38,780 nt of DNA, taken from Actinomycetes bacterium. Lineage in GTDB: Bacteria; Actinomycetota; Acidimicrobiia; Spongiisociales; UBA5794. Positions 1 through 7,299 of the stretch are shown in pieces (positions within the stretch are counted from its first letter, which is position 1; each line of letters opens with the position of its first letter). Location: assembly GCA_024638645.1 (NCBI GenBank), contig JAHEJX010000027.1:1-38780 (forward strand). Direction: 5' to 3'. Under the pieces are notes generated by a model that worked only from the letters and a program-made list of their open reading frames with translations, had not been told where the DNA came from and did not search any database. A program made the translations under genes and the position numbers.

Positions 1-91
1 AAACCGACGCACGCGACCACCGAACCACCCCGCGAAGTCGCGAGAAAAGCCACCGGCGCGCCTTCTGACACCCCCTTTCCCAACCCCCTAC

Positions 92-130
92 GCGGTCTGT
101 TCCCCCTACGGGGGAACCAACAAGACCCGC
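92..130. terminator. Hairpin, possible bidirectional terminator
   Basis: An 8-bp perfect stem (99-106 with 110-117) closes a 3-nt loop, and flanking bases (92-98 with about 123-130, one bulge) extend it to a long imperfect stem. It lies about 155 bp beyond the stop of recR, which is read towards it. There is no clear T-run on either side, so a terminator role is inferred from strength and position only. The rest of 1-285, apart from the 13-bp tandem repeat, shows no supported gene. Confidence 0.4.
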
Positions 131-171
131 CACCCCCAATCGCTCAACAGACCCAAAGGGCCACGACACAC

Positions 172-239
172 GCAGCCCTTCGATGCAGCCCTTCGATGCA
201 GCCCTTCGATGCAGCCCTTCGATGCAGCCCTTCGATGCA
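172..239. repeat. 13-bp tandem repeat, five perfect copies plus a partial
   Basis: The unit GCAGCCCTTCGAT is repeated head to tail at 172, 185, 198, 211 and 224, followed by a partial copy at 237-239. The copies are identical, so the array is young or kept homogeneous. It lies in the non-coding stretch just past the end of recR. Thirteen is not a multiple of three, so it does not encode a simple peptide repeat. This is a simple VNTR-like array without spacers. Confidence 0.9.
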
Positions 240-285
240 AACCGACGCAGCCCACCGCGGAGCCAGCTCGCGCAGCCGCGACGGG

Positions 286-879
286 CTAGATCTCTTTACG
301 CCCGGCCAGCGCGCGTCCCAGGGTGATCTCATCTGCGTAATCGAGGTCGCCGCCGACGGGGAGACCGCTGGCGAGCCGGGTGACCTTGATGTCGAGGGTA
401 CTGAGCAGCTTTGAGATGTAGAGGGCGGTGGTGTCTCCTTCGACCGTGGGGTTGGTGGCCGCAATGACCTCCTTGACTCCTTCGATGTCGAGCCGGGCCA
501 CCAGCTCGCGCATTCGGAGCTGATCCGGCCCTATGCCTTCGATGGGAGAAATCGAACCGCCGAGCACGTGATAGCGGCCCTTGAACTCCTGGGTGCGCTC
601 GATGACAGGAATGTCCTGGGCCCGCTCGACCACGCAGATGACCGATGGGTCACGCCGCACATCGGTACAGATCGAGCACTGTTCCTCTGCCGTGACGTTG
701 TAACAGCGGATACAAAGCCGCACCTGCTCGCGCATTTCGATGATGGCGCTGCCGAGGTTCTCGGCGTCGGCCTTGTCGGTGTTCAGCAAGTGAAACGCAA
801 GGCGTTGCGCGCTCTTGCGGCCGATGCCGGGCAGCCGGCTCAACTCATCGATGAGCCGTTGAACCGGCGGTTCGAACAT
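286..879 (-). CDS. recR: Recombination mediator protein RecR
   Basis: RecR works with RecF/RecO to load RecA on gapped DNA in the cytoplasm. The 197-residue product has the usual family length. It begins with the helix-hairpin-helix region (LPGIGRKSAQRLAFHLL, about residues 16-32), followed by a four-cysteine zinc finger (C56, C59, C68, C71), then a Toprim domain with the VIAATNPTVEGDTTALYI segment. The ATG at 879-877 shares one base with the TGA of the upstream ybaB gene, so the two are translationally coupled, the common ybaB-recR order. Nothing appears truncated. Confidence 0.97.
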   Translation of the reverse strand: MFEPPVQRLIDELSRLPGIGRKSAQRLAFHLLNTDKADAENLGSAIIEMREQVRLCIRCYNVTAEEQCSICTDVRRDPSVICVVERAQDIPVIERTQEFKGRYHVLGGSISPIEGIGPDQLRMRELVARLDIEGVKEVIAATNPTVEGDTTALYISKLLSTLDIKVTRLASGLPVGGDLDYADEITLGRALAGRKEI

Positions 880-1205
880 CAGCCGAGCAGTCCGCCCAAA
901 TCGAGCCCACCGGTGAGTCCGCCCATGGCGGCCTGGGCCTCGTCGGTTGCGGCCTGGGTGGCCTGGTTCACCGCAGCAACGACCAGATCGCCAACGATCT
1001 CCGGATCATCGGGATCGAGGATCGACGGATCGAACTCGACAGACACCAGCTCGAGTGTCCCTTTTACGGTGGCCTTCACCACTCCGCCGCCGGATGTACC
1101 GACGTAGGTCTTCTCGCCGAGCTCAGCCTGCGACTTCTGCAGTTGCTTTTGCATCTCAGCGGCTTGCTGCATCAACCCGCGCATGTCTTTTGGCATTCGT
1201 CCCAT
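879..1205 (-). CDS. ybaB: YbaB/EbfC family nucleoid-associated protein
   Basis: A small DNA-binding protein that in other bacteria coats DNA as a dimer and is almost always found beside recR. From the ATG at 1205 the product is about 108 residues, the usual family size. The N-terminal helix (MRGLMQQAAEMQKQLQKSQ) is followed by the beta-sheet segment (VKATVKGTLELVSVEFDPSI) and a C-terminal helix ending in a Gly/Leu-rich tail. A second ATG three codons on (1196) is an equally possible start; neither has a strong Shine-Dalgarno. The open frame continues upstream to 1421, but that part does not resemble the family. The stop overlaps the recR start by one base. Confidence 0.93.
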   Translation of the reverse strand: MGRMPKDMRGLMQQAAEMQKQLQKSQAELGEKTYVGTSGGGVVKATVKGTLELVSVEFDPSILDPDDPEIVGDLVVAAVNQATQAATDEAQAAMGGLTGGLDLGGLLG

Positions 1206-1446
1206 GGTGGGGATGGTAATGGTTTGCCGCTTAGTACCCGGTAGCGAATGCCTGGCGCTCGCTGCGCTCGGGTTCAGAGTCGTCGCCATCATCGTTGCAG
1301 TGCTGCTCGCGGTGGCGATAATGCCGGTCGTCAGATTTGTCATTGGACGTTTCACGACCATTCCCCAGTTCATGCGGCCCCCGTTCGTGTAATCGCGCCA
1401 GTCTCCCGAAACCCACGTCACCTTGATTGACTACTGTCAGCGGCGG
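1206..1446. promoter_or_regulatory. Divergent intergenic region ybaB / dnaX
   Basis: This 241-bp space separates two genes read away from each other, so it must hold promoters for both. For dnaX a TACTGT hexamer at 1432-1437 ends 9 bases before the ATG at 1447, a spacing that fits a leaderless mRNA; the -35 side is weak. No clear promoter stands out for ybaB. A short open frame on the plus strand (about 1219-1392) could encode one hydrophobic helix, but it lacks a ribosome site and I do not call it. Confidence 0.4.
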
Positions 1447-3216
1447 ATGGATTACCAGGCTCTCTACCGCAAGTACCGGCCGCAGCGCTTCAACGAAGTT
1501 GTCGGCCAGGACCACGTCATCCACACGCTCGCCCGCGAGGTCGTCGAAGGGAAGATTGCCCACGCCTACCTGTTCGCAGGTCCCCGCGGCACGGGCAAGA
1601 CCACGTCTGCCAGGCTGCTGGCCAAGGCTCTCAACTGCGAGAACCTGGGGTCTGATGGGGAGCCGGACGACACATGTGCCTCGTGCGTCGGCATCCGGGA
1701 GGGCACATCGCTCGACGTCATCGAGCTCGACGCCGCCTCGCACAACAAGGTCGAAGACATACGCGAAATCCGCATCAACGTGGGAACGGTCGCCGCTGCC
1801 GCCGGTGCCAGGCGTGTGTACATATTGGATGAGGCGCACATGCTGTCGCGCGCTGCAGGCAACGCTCTGCTCAAAACCCTCGAAGAACCGCCGGATCATG
1901 TCGTGTTCGTGCTGGCAACAACAGAGCCGTACAAGCTGCTCGACACCATCCGCAGCCGCAGCCAGCGGTTCGACTTCCATCCGGTACCGATCGAGACACT
2001 CATGGACTACATGGAGGAGATCTCGAGTCGCGAGGGATTCCAGCCCGATGCAACCGGATTGGCAACCGTGGCAACCCATAGCCGCGGGTCGGTAAGGGAC
2101 GCTTTGAGCCTTCTCGAGCAGGTAGCCGCGCTTGGCCAAGGCGCCGTCACCGCGGAGCTCGCCGGCCGAGCCCTCGGCCTCGCCGACTCGGAAGCATTCG
2201 TGACGCTGGCAGCCGCGGTACAGCACCAAGACGCACCGTCGGCTCTCGGCCTAGTGGCTCGCCTCGCGTCGCAGGGCGCCGATTTGCGCCGCTTCGTGTC
2301 GGAGGCGATCGGCTTCTTCCGTGGGATCTTCCTGGCCCAGTACTCCCCGAATCTCGAAGAAGTCGCAGACGAACCGGCCGAGACGCTCGCCCAGTGGCGC
2401 CTCCACAGCAAAGAGCTGACGCCCGCTGAAGTGCTCCGTGCCGTTGACATTCTGGGCGAAGCCCTCCACGACGTGCGCCAAGGTCGCGAGGAACGGCTTG
2501 TCATCGAGCTGGCCTTACTCCGTCTGACCCGCCCGGAGACATCACCGGACGTTGATGCCCTCACCGCTCGCATCGGCCGTCTCGAAGCTCAGATTCGGGA
2601 GCTGCAGCGTGCGACGCCCGGCACCTCGGTTACGGCATCAGAGGCGGAAGCATCTCCGTTCGCGCCGGGAAGCGTCGAACCCACCAAGGCCGATGACACT
2701 GCGGCTGCAGATGCCGAGGACACAAGTAGTGCTGCGAAGCCTGCAAGCAAGGGCGAAACAGCCAAGCAGCAGGCCACATCCACCCCGGCCGCCCCAAAGC
2801 AGCCGTCCGCTCCGGCGGCAGACATCGACCTCCGCAGTTTCGAGACGGTGTGGCCTCAAATAGTGGCCAGCATCCGCGAAGAGCTGGGACCTCGGCGCCA
2901 CGCCTTCGTCAAGGAAGCTGTTCCGGTAGCTGCGGAGGGTGGCGTCGTCACCCTGCATCTGCCGGACCACCTTCCTTTCCATCTCGAGCAGCTCCAGGCC
3001 GACGAGGAGCTGCAGAGCTCGATCACGGCAATTGCGGCCGACCGGCTCGGCGGCTCGATCACCCTCGCCTTCGGCTCGACGTCGGCAGCACCCGCTGCAG
3101 CCCCGGAGCCAGAACGCGTGCCGGACAAGGCTCAGATGCTCGAGGAGGGCGATGGCGAAACAGATCCCACCGCTCTCGTCGTTGATATTCTGGGCGGAGA
3201 GATCATCAGCGAGTGA
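1447..3216 (+). CDS. dnaX: DNA polymerase III subunit gamma/tau
   Basis: The clamp-loader ATPase subunit of the replicative polymerase. The 589-residue product starts with the family opening MDYQALYRKYRPQRF, which fixes the start at 1447 rather than at in-frame 1423. The AAA+ module has Walker A GPRGTGKT (45-52), Walker B YILDEAH and sensor 1 ATTEPYKLLDTIRSRSQRF. The zinc loop between them has C64, C77 and C80, but Asp74 sits where the second of the usual four cysteines is found. Domain III is followed by an Ala/Thr/Lys-rich linker (about 405-470) and a conserved C-terminal domain. I saw no obvious frameshift-slip run, so only a tau-like form is predicted. The stop overlaps the next gene by 4 bp. 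Confidence 0.97.
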   Translation: MDYQALYRKYRPQRFNEVVGQDHVIHTLAREVVEGKIAHAYLFAGPRGTGKTTSARLLAKALNCENLGSDGEPDDTCASCVGIREGTSLDVIELDAASHNKVEDIREIRINVGTVAAAAGARRVYILDEAHMLSRAAGNALLKTLEEPPDHVVFVLATTEPYKLLDTIRSRSQRFDFHPVPIETLMDYMEEISSREGFQPDATGLATVATHSRGSVRDALSLLEQVAALGQGAVTAELAGRALGLADSEAFVTLAAAVQHQDAPSALGLVARLASQGADLRRFVSEAIGFFRGIFLAQYSPNLEEVADEPAETLAQWRLHSKELTPAEVLRAVDILGEALHDVRQGREERLVIELALLRLTRPETSPDVDALTARIGRLEAQIRELQRATPGTSVTASEAEASPFAPGSVEPTKADDTAAADAEDTSSAAKPASKGETAKQQATSTPAAPKQPSAPAADIDLRSFETVWPQIVASIREELGPRRHAFVKEAVPVAAEGGVVTLHLPDHLPFHLEQLQADEELQSSITAIAADRLGGSITLAFGSTSAAPAAAPEPERVPDKAQMLEEGDGETDPTALVVDILGGEIISE

Positions 3217-3773
3217 GCCGACTTCGACTCGGGATCGACCTGGACGGCGTGGTCGCCGAGTTCAATGGCGGGTGGATGGCCCGTTACAACGCTGAGTTCG
3301 GTTCGAACCTCACGCCAGACCTCGTCGACAGGTGGGATGGCCTGGCCGACCTCACGCACTTCGACCACATGGGCCAGTTCTGGCGGTGGGCCAGGGGTGG
3401 TGACGGACCCTCGATCTTCCGCAATCTCCCAATGATCGAGGGTGCAGCGCAAGCTCTGGACGAACTCGCTCTCAACCACGACGTCGTGATCATCACCGCC
3501 AAGCCTCGTTGGGCGATATCCGACACGTTCGGCTGGTTGTCGGACAACAAGATCCCAACGCGGGAAGTGCACATCACCAGCCACAAGCACGAGGTCGAGT
3601 GCAATGTGTATGTCGAAGACTCGCCACGACAACTCGCAACGATCGTGCAGAAGCGCCCCGAGGCGATGGTCTTTCGTTTCATCAGAGCCTGGAACGAGCC
3701 TGTCCCCGGTGCTCACGACATCCAGACTTGGCCTGAACTAACCGCGCTGATCGCCGAGTCCACGTCGATATAG
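3213..3773 (+). CDS. HAD-superfamily 5'-nucleotidase-like protein (NT5C type)
   Basis: The 186-residue product resembles the 5'(3')-deoxyribonucleotidase/NT5C branch of the HAD phosphatases, which dephosphorylate (deoxy)nucleoside monophosphates; the exact substrate is not known. Motif I is GIDLDGVVAEF (nucleophile D9, acid D11), motif II lies near VVIITAKPRW, and motif IV is YVEDSP. The GTG start at 3213 overlaps the dnaX stop in a GTGA arrangement, so the gene is probably co-translated with dnaX. A nucleotidase tied to a polymerase subunit suggests nucleotide-pool housekeeping, but the link is inference. Confidence 0.8.
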   Translation: MSRLRLGIDLDGVVAEFNGGWMARYNAEFGSNLTPDLVDRWDGLADLTHFDHMGQFWRWARGGDGPSIFRNLPMIEGAAQALDELALNHDVVIITAKPRWAISDTFGWLSDNKIPTREVHITSHKHEVECNVYVEDSPRQLATIVQKRPEAMVFRFIRAWNEPVPGAHDIQTWPELTALIAESTSI

Positions 3774-3781
3774 CGACATTT

Positions 3782-3823
3782 GTTCCGCAAGGTGGACCGA
3801 CGGTTCCGAAGGGTGGACCGACG
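3782..3823. repeat. Tandem 21-bp direct repeat upstream of phnD (candidate operator)
   Basis: Two head-to-tail 21-bp units, 3782-3802 and 3803-3823, match at 19 of 21 positions; each starts GTTCCG and ends GGTGGACCGACG. Two helical turns per unit is typical of direct-repeat operators bound by response regulators such as the actinobacterial PhoP. The GTTCC start faintly recalls the GTTCACC of PHO boxes. The repeat lies about 80 bp before the phnD start, with a possible -10 (TATGGC) just after it. A regulatory role is inferred from position and periodicity. Confidence 0.5.
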
Positions 3824-3906
3824 ATCTCGAATATGGCATTAACCTCTAGCTGCACGCCAGATGAGGCGGCTTCCCCGAGTCTCCACACCAAGGAGTAATA
3901 CTGTTG

Positions 3907-4995
3907 ATGATTAGCAAGAAGCTGGGTCTGCTGCTGATGGCCCTGGCTCTCGTCGCTGCTGCATGCGGCGATGACGCCACCGACACAACGGCCGCAGCCA
4001 CAACAACAACAACCATGGACGAGATGGCCGATTGGCCGGAGAGTGTCGTCTTTGGGTTCATCCCATCCGAGCGAGGCGAAGAGCTGGTAAACGACATCCA
4101 GCCGTTCATGGACTTTCTGACGGAAGAGCTCGGCGTCGAGTTCGAGGGTGTAGTCACTGCCGACTACAACGGCCTCGTGGTCGCCATGGGAGCCGGACAA
4201 GCCGATTTCGGCGCTTTCGGGCCCTTCGGTTACGTTCAGGCCAAGGATCAATTCCCCTCACTCGAGGTGATGATTCAGTCGATCCGTTTCGGGTCGGACC
4301 TTTATCACGGCCAATGGTTCACCAACGACGCGTCGCTGTGTGATTCCCCGCCAGTTGTCGGCGCCATCGAAAACGTTGACGGCGTACCGACCATCAAGGA
4401 CCCGACCGAAGTCGCGGCTCTCCAGGTCGGCTGGGCATTCGGCGATAGCGGTCTCGAGCCAGAGGTTCTCGACGACGGCACGACCGTCGATCCAGGACTT
4501 GCTTGTAACGCCGACCTGTCGAAGGTCGTGGGCAAGACGATTGCCTTCACAAGCTCGACATCGACATCAGGTGCGGTATTCCCGCAGTTGCAGCTGCTCA
4601 ACCTCGGCATCGATATCGAGGCTGATCTCGAATACAACTACCTCGAGAGCCACGACAACGCCGTCGCTGCTGTCTACAACGGTGACGCGGACATCGGAGT
4701 GTCATTCGACGATGCGCGCCGCAACTTGCGTGAAGCCAATCCGGATGTCGGCTCCAAGGTGATCGTGTTCAATATCACGGACGACATCCCGAACGATGTT
4801 GTCGCCGTGCGCGGCGAGCTGCCACAGAGCTTCAAAGATGCCGTCTTCGATGCCATCCAAGCGTTTCTGGAGACTGAAGAAGGTGAAGCCATCTTCGACG
4901 AGATCTACGGCTGGACGGACATCCGTCGTGCGGCGGAGTCCGACTTCGACGTCGTTCGTGACGCTGCTGAGAAGCTTGGCGTTACCAGCGACTAG
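3907..4995 (+). CDS. phnD: Phosphate/phosphite/phosphonate ABC transporter substrate-binding lipoprotein
   Basis: PhnD-type binding protein that would capture a phosphorus compound outside the membrane and deliver it to the PhnCE importer. The product has about 362 residues: a lipoprotein signal with lipobox VAAAC (Cys20), a Thr-rich linker, then a periplasmic-binding fold with the family signatures FGFIPSERGEEL and AMGAGQADFGAFGPFGYV. AAGGAG at 3890-3895 lies 11 bases before this ATG and 8 before an in-frame TTG at 3904, so either codon could start translation. The gene stands between a tandem-repeat operator candidate and a terminator-like hairpin, so it may be made in excess over the rest of the transporter. 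Which phosphorus compound it binds cannot be told from sequence. Confidence 0.92.
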   Translation: MISKKLGLLLMALALVAAACGDDATDTTAAATTTTTMDEMADWPESVVFGFIPSERGEELVNDIQPFMDFLTEELGVEFEGVVTADYNGLVVAMGAGQADFGAFGPFGYVQAKDQFPSLEVMIQSIRFGSDLYHGQWFTNDASLCDSPPVVGAIENVDGVPTIKDPTEVAALQVGWAFGDSGLEPEVLDDGTTVDPGLACNADLSKVVGKTIAFTSSTSTSGAVFPQLQLLNLGIDIEADLEYNYLESHDNAVAAVYNGDADIGVSFDDARRNLREANPDVGSKVIVFNITDDIPNDVVAVRGELPQSFKDAVFDAIQAFLETEEGEAIFDEIYGWTDIRRAAESDFDVVRDAAEKLGVTSD

Positions 4996-5016
4996 TCGAT
5001 TCATCACTTGTGCTGA

Positions 5017-5048
5017 TGAGAAGGGCCGCCGGCGGGCGGCCCTTCTCA
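5017..5048 (+). terminator. Strong hairpin between phnD and phnC
   Basis: A 14-bp perfect GC-rich stem (5017-5030 with 5035-5048) with a GGCG tetraloop sits 22 bp after the phnD stop. No T-run follows, so it may be a leaky terminator or an mRNA-stabilising structure that leaves phnD message in excess. A separate promoter-like element lies before phnC. Confidence 0.75.
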
Positions 5049-5102
5049 GATGCTGACCGGTTGGTAGGCGGAGTCCAGCCCAGTTCCTTCACGGCGAGGC
5101 CC

Positions 5103-5108
5103 TAGGCT
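5103..5108 (+). promoter_or_regulatory. Candidate -10 element of phnC
   Basis: TAGGCT, a common actinobacterial -10 form also seen before other genes in this window, ends 14 bases before the phnC ribosome binding site (GGAGG, 5123-5127). No good -35 is visible. It would let phnC-phnE-phnE-dgt be transcribed independently of phnD. Confidence 0.4.
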
Positions 5109-5134
5109 GGCAATCATCTCTTGGAGGCAGTTGT

Positions 5135-5908
5135 TTGATCGAATTCGTTGATGCGTCTGTGGTCTACCCCAATGGATTTCGCGCCCTCGACAAGGTGACG
5201 CTCACGATTGAGGACGGCGAGTTTGTTGTCGTTGTTGGACTCTCGGGTGCCGGCAAATCGACTCTGCTTCGGGCGGTAAACGGCCTGGTACCGATCGTCG
5301 AGGGTTCGGTGAAGGTGAACGGTCAGGAGGTTGTTGGAGCATCGGCCGCCGAGCTGCGCGAACTGCGATCTGGTGTCGGGATGATATTCCAAACCTTCAA
5401 CCTCGTGATGCGGGCAACCGTGCTCAACAACGCTCTCATGGGCCGCCTGTCAAAGGTGCCAAGGTGGCGGTCGTTGCTCGGAATGTGGCCGGCCGACGAC
5501 AAGGAGCTCGCCCTCCAGGCCTTGGAGCGGGTCGGCATCGTCGAGAAGTCTTATCAGCGAGCCTCCAACCTCAGCGGTGGTCAGCAACAACGGGTAGGGA
5601 TTGCGAGGGCGCTGGCCCAAGAGCCAAGCGTGATCCTCGCCGACGAGCCGGTTGCGAGCCTCGACCCAGTCACGTCACACATGGTGATGCGCGACCTGCA
5701 ACGAATCAACAGGGATCTGAACATCACGACCTTGATCAATCTCCACTTCCTCGACCTGGCCCGCCAGTACGGCAAACGCCTCATCGGGCTGCGCGACGGC
5801 AAACTCGTATATGACGGCGACATTGCCGACGTCGACGACAGCATCTTCCGCGACATCTACGGTCGGGCAATCACGCCGGACGATCTGTTGGAGGGCGCCG
5901 AGGCGTGA
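5135..5908 (+). CDS. phnC: Phosphonate/phosphate ABC transporter ATP-binding protein
   Basis: Cytoplasmic ATPase of the importer served by PhnD. The 257-residue product has Walker A GLSGAGKST, the Q-loop region GMIFQTFNLV, ABC signature NLSGGQQQRVGIARAL, Walker B VILADEPVASLDP and the H-loop in LINLHFLDLA. Length and motifs are normal for PhnC. The start is a TTG at 5135 chosen because GGAGG (5123-5127) lies 7 bases before it and the family N-terminus (IEFVDASVVYPNG) follows at once. The TGA overlaps the next GTG by 4 bp. Confidence 0.95.
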   Translation: MIEFVDASVVYPNGFRALDKVTLTIEDGEFVVVVGLSGAGKSTLLRAVNGLVPIVEGSVKVNGQEVVGASAAELRELRSGVGMIFQTFNLVMRATVLNNALMGRLSKVPRWRSLLGMWPADDKELALQALERVGIVEKSYQRASNLSGGQQQRVGIARALAQEPSVILADEPVASLDPVTSHMVMRDLQRINRDLNITTLINLHFLDLARQYGKRLIGLRDGKLVYDGDIADVDDSIFRDIYGRAITPDDLLEGAEA

Positions 5909-7299
5909 CCGCCCCGCAGGACTCCCTCACTCCAGCGGCGATGGGTACGATCCAACGTCCCGAGCCGCCGATACAGGTTTCGAAGCTTGCGGTTCCCCTG
6001 GTTGCCGCGATCGCCGGCTTCGCTGTCGCAGGGTTGTCTGGGTCCCAACCAGTTGCATGGGGGCTCCTCATCGGTGCGGCTACTGCGGCGTTCCTGTACT
6101 GGCAGAATCTCGCCAGGTCGCCTGCGCTGCTGGTGGCAACGGTTGTGGCCGGAATCGCTTCCTTGTCGATATTCGATGCGATTCTGGAAAGCAGAACGAC
6201 CGTCATCGAGTGGACTCTTTCGGCGCGCGCCAGCCTTGGCTGGGTGCTGTTTGGGCTGGTGGTCGGCTTTGCCTTCTCCTGGGCCTCGAGACCGGCGCTG
6301 CCGATCCAAGGTGTAATCGCTCGCAGCATCGCAACCAGTGTCGCATTTGGCCTTGCCTCGTTTCTCGCCCTTCAGGCAGGCTCGTCGATCGGATACATCC
6401 CCGCGCTGCGCGGACGGGAGATCGATGCAGGAGCCATTCAGGATCTGGGTACGGCTTTCTACGTCCAGGGCAGCGCAATAATCGGAGGCATCGGGCTCTC
6501 GGCAGCGATTGCCTTGCGAGTCCGCAACGGCGCCCTGTTTGCCGGCGCCGCCTCCCTAACGATGACGTTGGTGGCAGTCAATCAGATCGACTTCTCAATC
6601 CGGGAGCTGCTGCGCAGCTTCACGAGGATTGGCGAACTTGCCGATCAGTTCTGGCCGCCTGACTGGGCTTGGCCAAAAACGATCGGGCAACCCGAAGCCG
6701 TCCATATCTTCGAGCCGTTTGTCGAAACACTCCAGATCGCAGTCATAGGCGCCACCATTGGCTGCATATTGGCGGTACCGATAGCGTTTTCGGCGTCGCG
6801 ACCGACTGCGCCGAATTACGCGACGTACTGGTTCGCCAAGTCATTCATGAACGTGGTGCGCACGATTCCCGACCTCTTCTGGGGAATCCTGTTCGCAACC
6901 GCCGTCGGCTTCGGATCTCCGTTCGCCGGCGCTCTGGCCATGGTGATGTTCTCGCTGTCGATTATGGCCAAGCTGCTGTCCGAGACCGTCGACTCGATCG
7001 ACTTGGGCCCTCTCGAGGCCGCCAAGTCGTCAGGATCCCGTCACTGGCAGATGGTCCAGTACTCGGCATACCCTCAGGTCGCGCCAAACTACATAGCTTA
7101 TGCCCTGTATATCTTCGAGCTCAACATCAGGGCTTCCGTGGTAATCGGCATAGTTGGGGCGGGCGGGATCGGCCGACTCCTCGACGAACGCCGCAACTTC
7201 TTCCAGTGGGACCAAGTGATGGCCATCGTGATGGTCATCTTCGCCGCCGTAATCCTGATCGAGGTGTTCTCGATCTGGATCCGGAAGAAGATCGTATGA
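5905..7299 (+). CDS. phnE: PhnE-type permease with a long N-terminal membrane extension
   Basis: Inner-membrane permease of the PhnD/PhnC importer. It has 464 residues where PhnE proteins usually have about 260-290. The C-terminal half (from about 265) is the normal domain: ETLQIAVIGATIGCILAVP, then the EAA loop SIDLGPLEAAKSSGSRHWQM, then INIR-type end segment ELNIRASVVIGIVGAGGIG. The first 220 or so residues add about six hydrophobic segments not needed for transport in known PhnE. The GTG start overlaps the phnC stop (GTGA) and the stop overlaps the second permease start (ATGA). There is no sign of a frameshift between the two halves; the extension may be a fused membrane domain. Confidence 0.9.
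   Translation: MTAPQDSLTPAAMGTIQRPEPPIQVSKLAVPLVAAIAGFAVAGLSGSQPVAWGLLIGAATAAFLYWQNLARSPALLVATVVAGIASLSIFDAILESRTTVIEWTLSARASLGWVLFGLVVGFAFSWASRPALPIQGVIARSIATSVAFGLASFLALQAGSSIGYIPALRGREIDAGAIQDLGTAFYVQGSAIIGGIGLSAAIALRVRNGALFAGAASLTMTLVAVNQIDFSIRELLRSFTRIGELADQFWPPDWAWPKTIGQPEAVHIFEPFVETLQIAVIGATIGCILAVPIAFSASRPTAPNYATYWFAKSFMNVVRTIPDLFWGILFATAVGFGSPFAGALAMVMFSLSIMAKLLSETVDSIDLGPLEAAKSSGSRHWQMVQYSAYPQVAPNYIAYALYIFELNIRASVVIGIVGAGGIGRLLDERRNFFQWDQVMAIVMVIFAAVILIEVFSIWIRKKIV

Noticed and set aside
172-239. CRISPR array
   Set aside because: Units are 13 bp, head to tail without spacers, and no cas genes are present.
1-285. 4.5S/SRP RNA gene near dnaX
   Set aside because: The ffs gene is often near dnaX, but the conserved GGAAGCAGCC-type hairpin was not found here or in 1206-1446.
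1183-1392. Short plus-strand frame encoding a hydrophobic stretch between ybaB and dnaX
   Set aside because: No ribosome site, overlaps the promoter space, and its start overlaps ybaB in antisense; one hydrophobic helix in GC-rich DNA is not enough.
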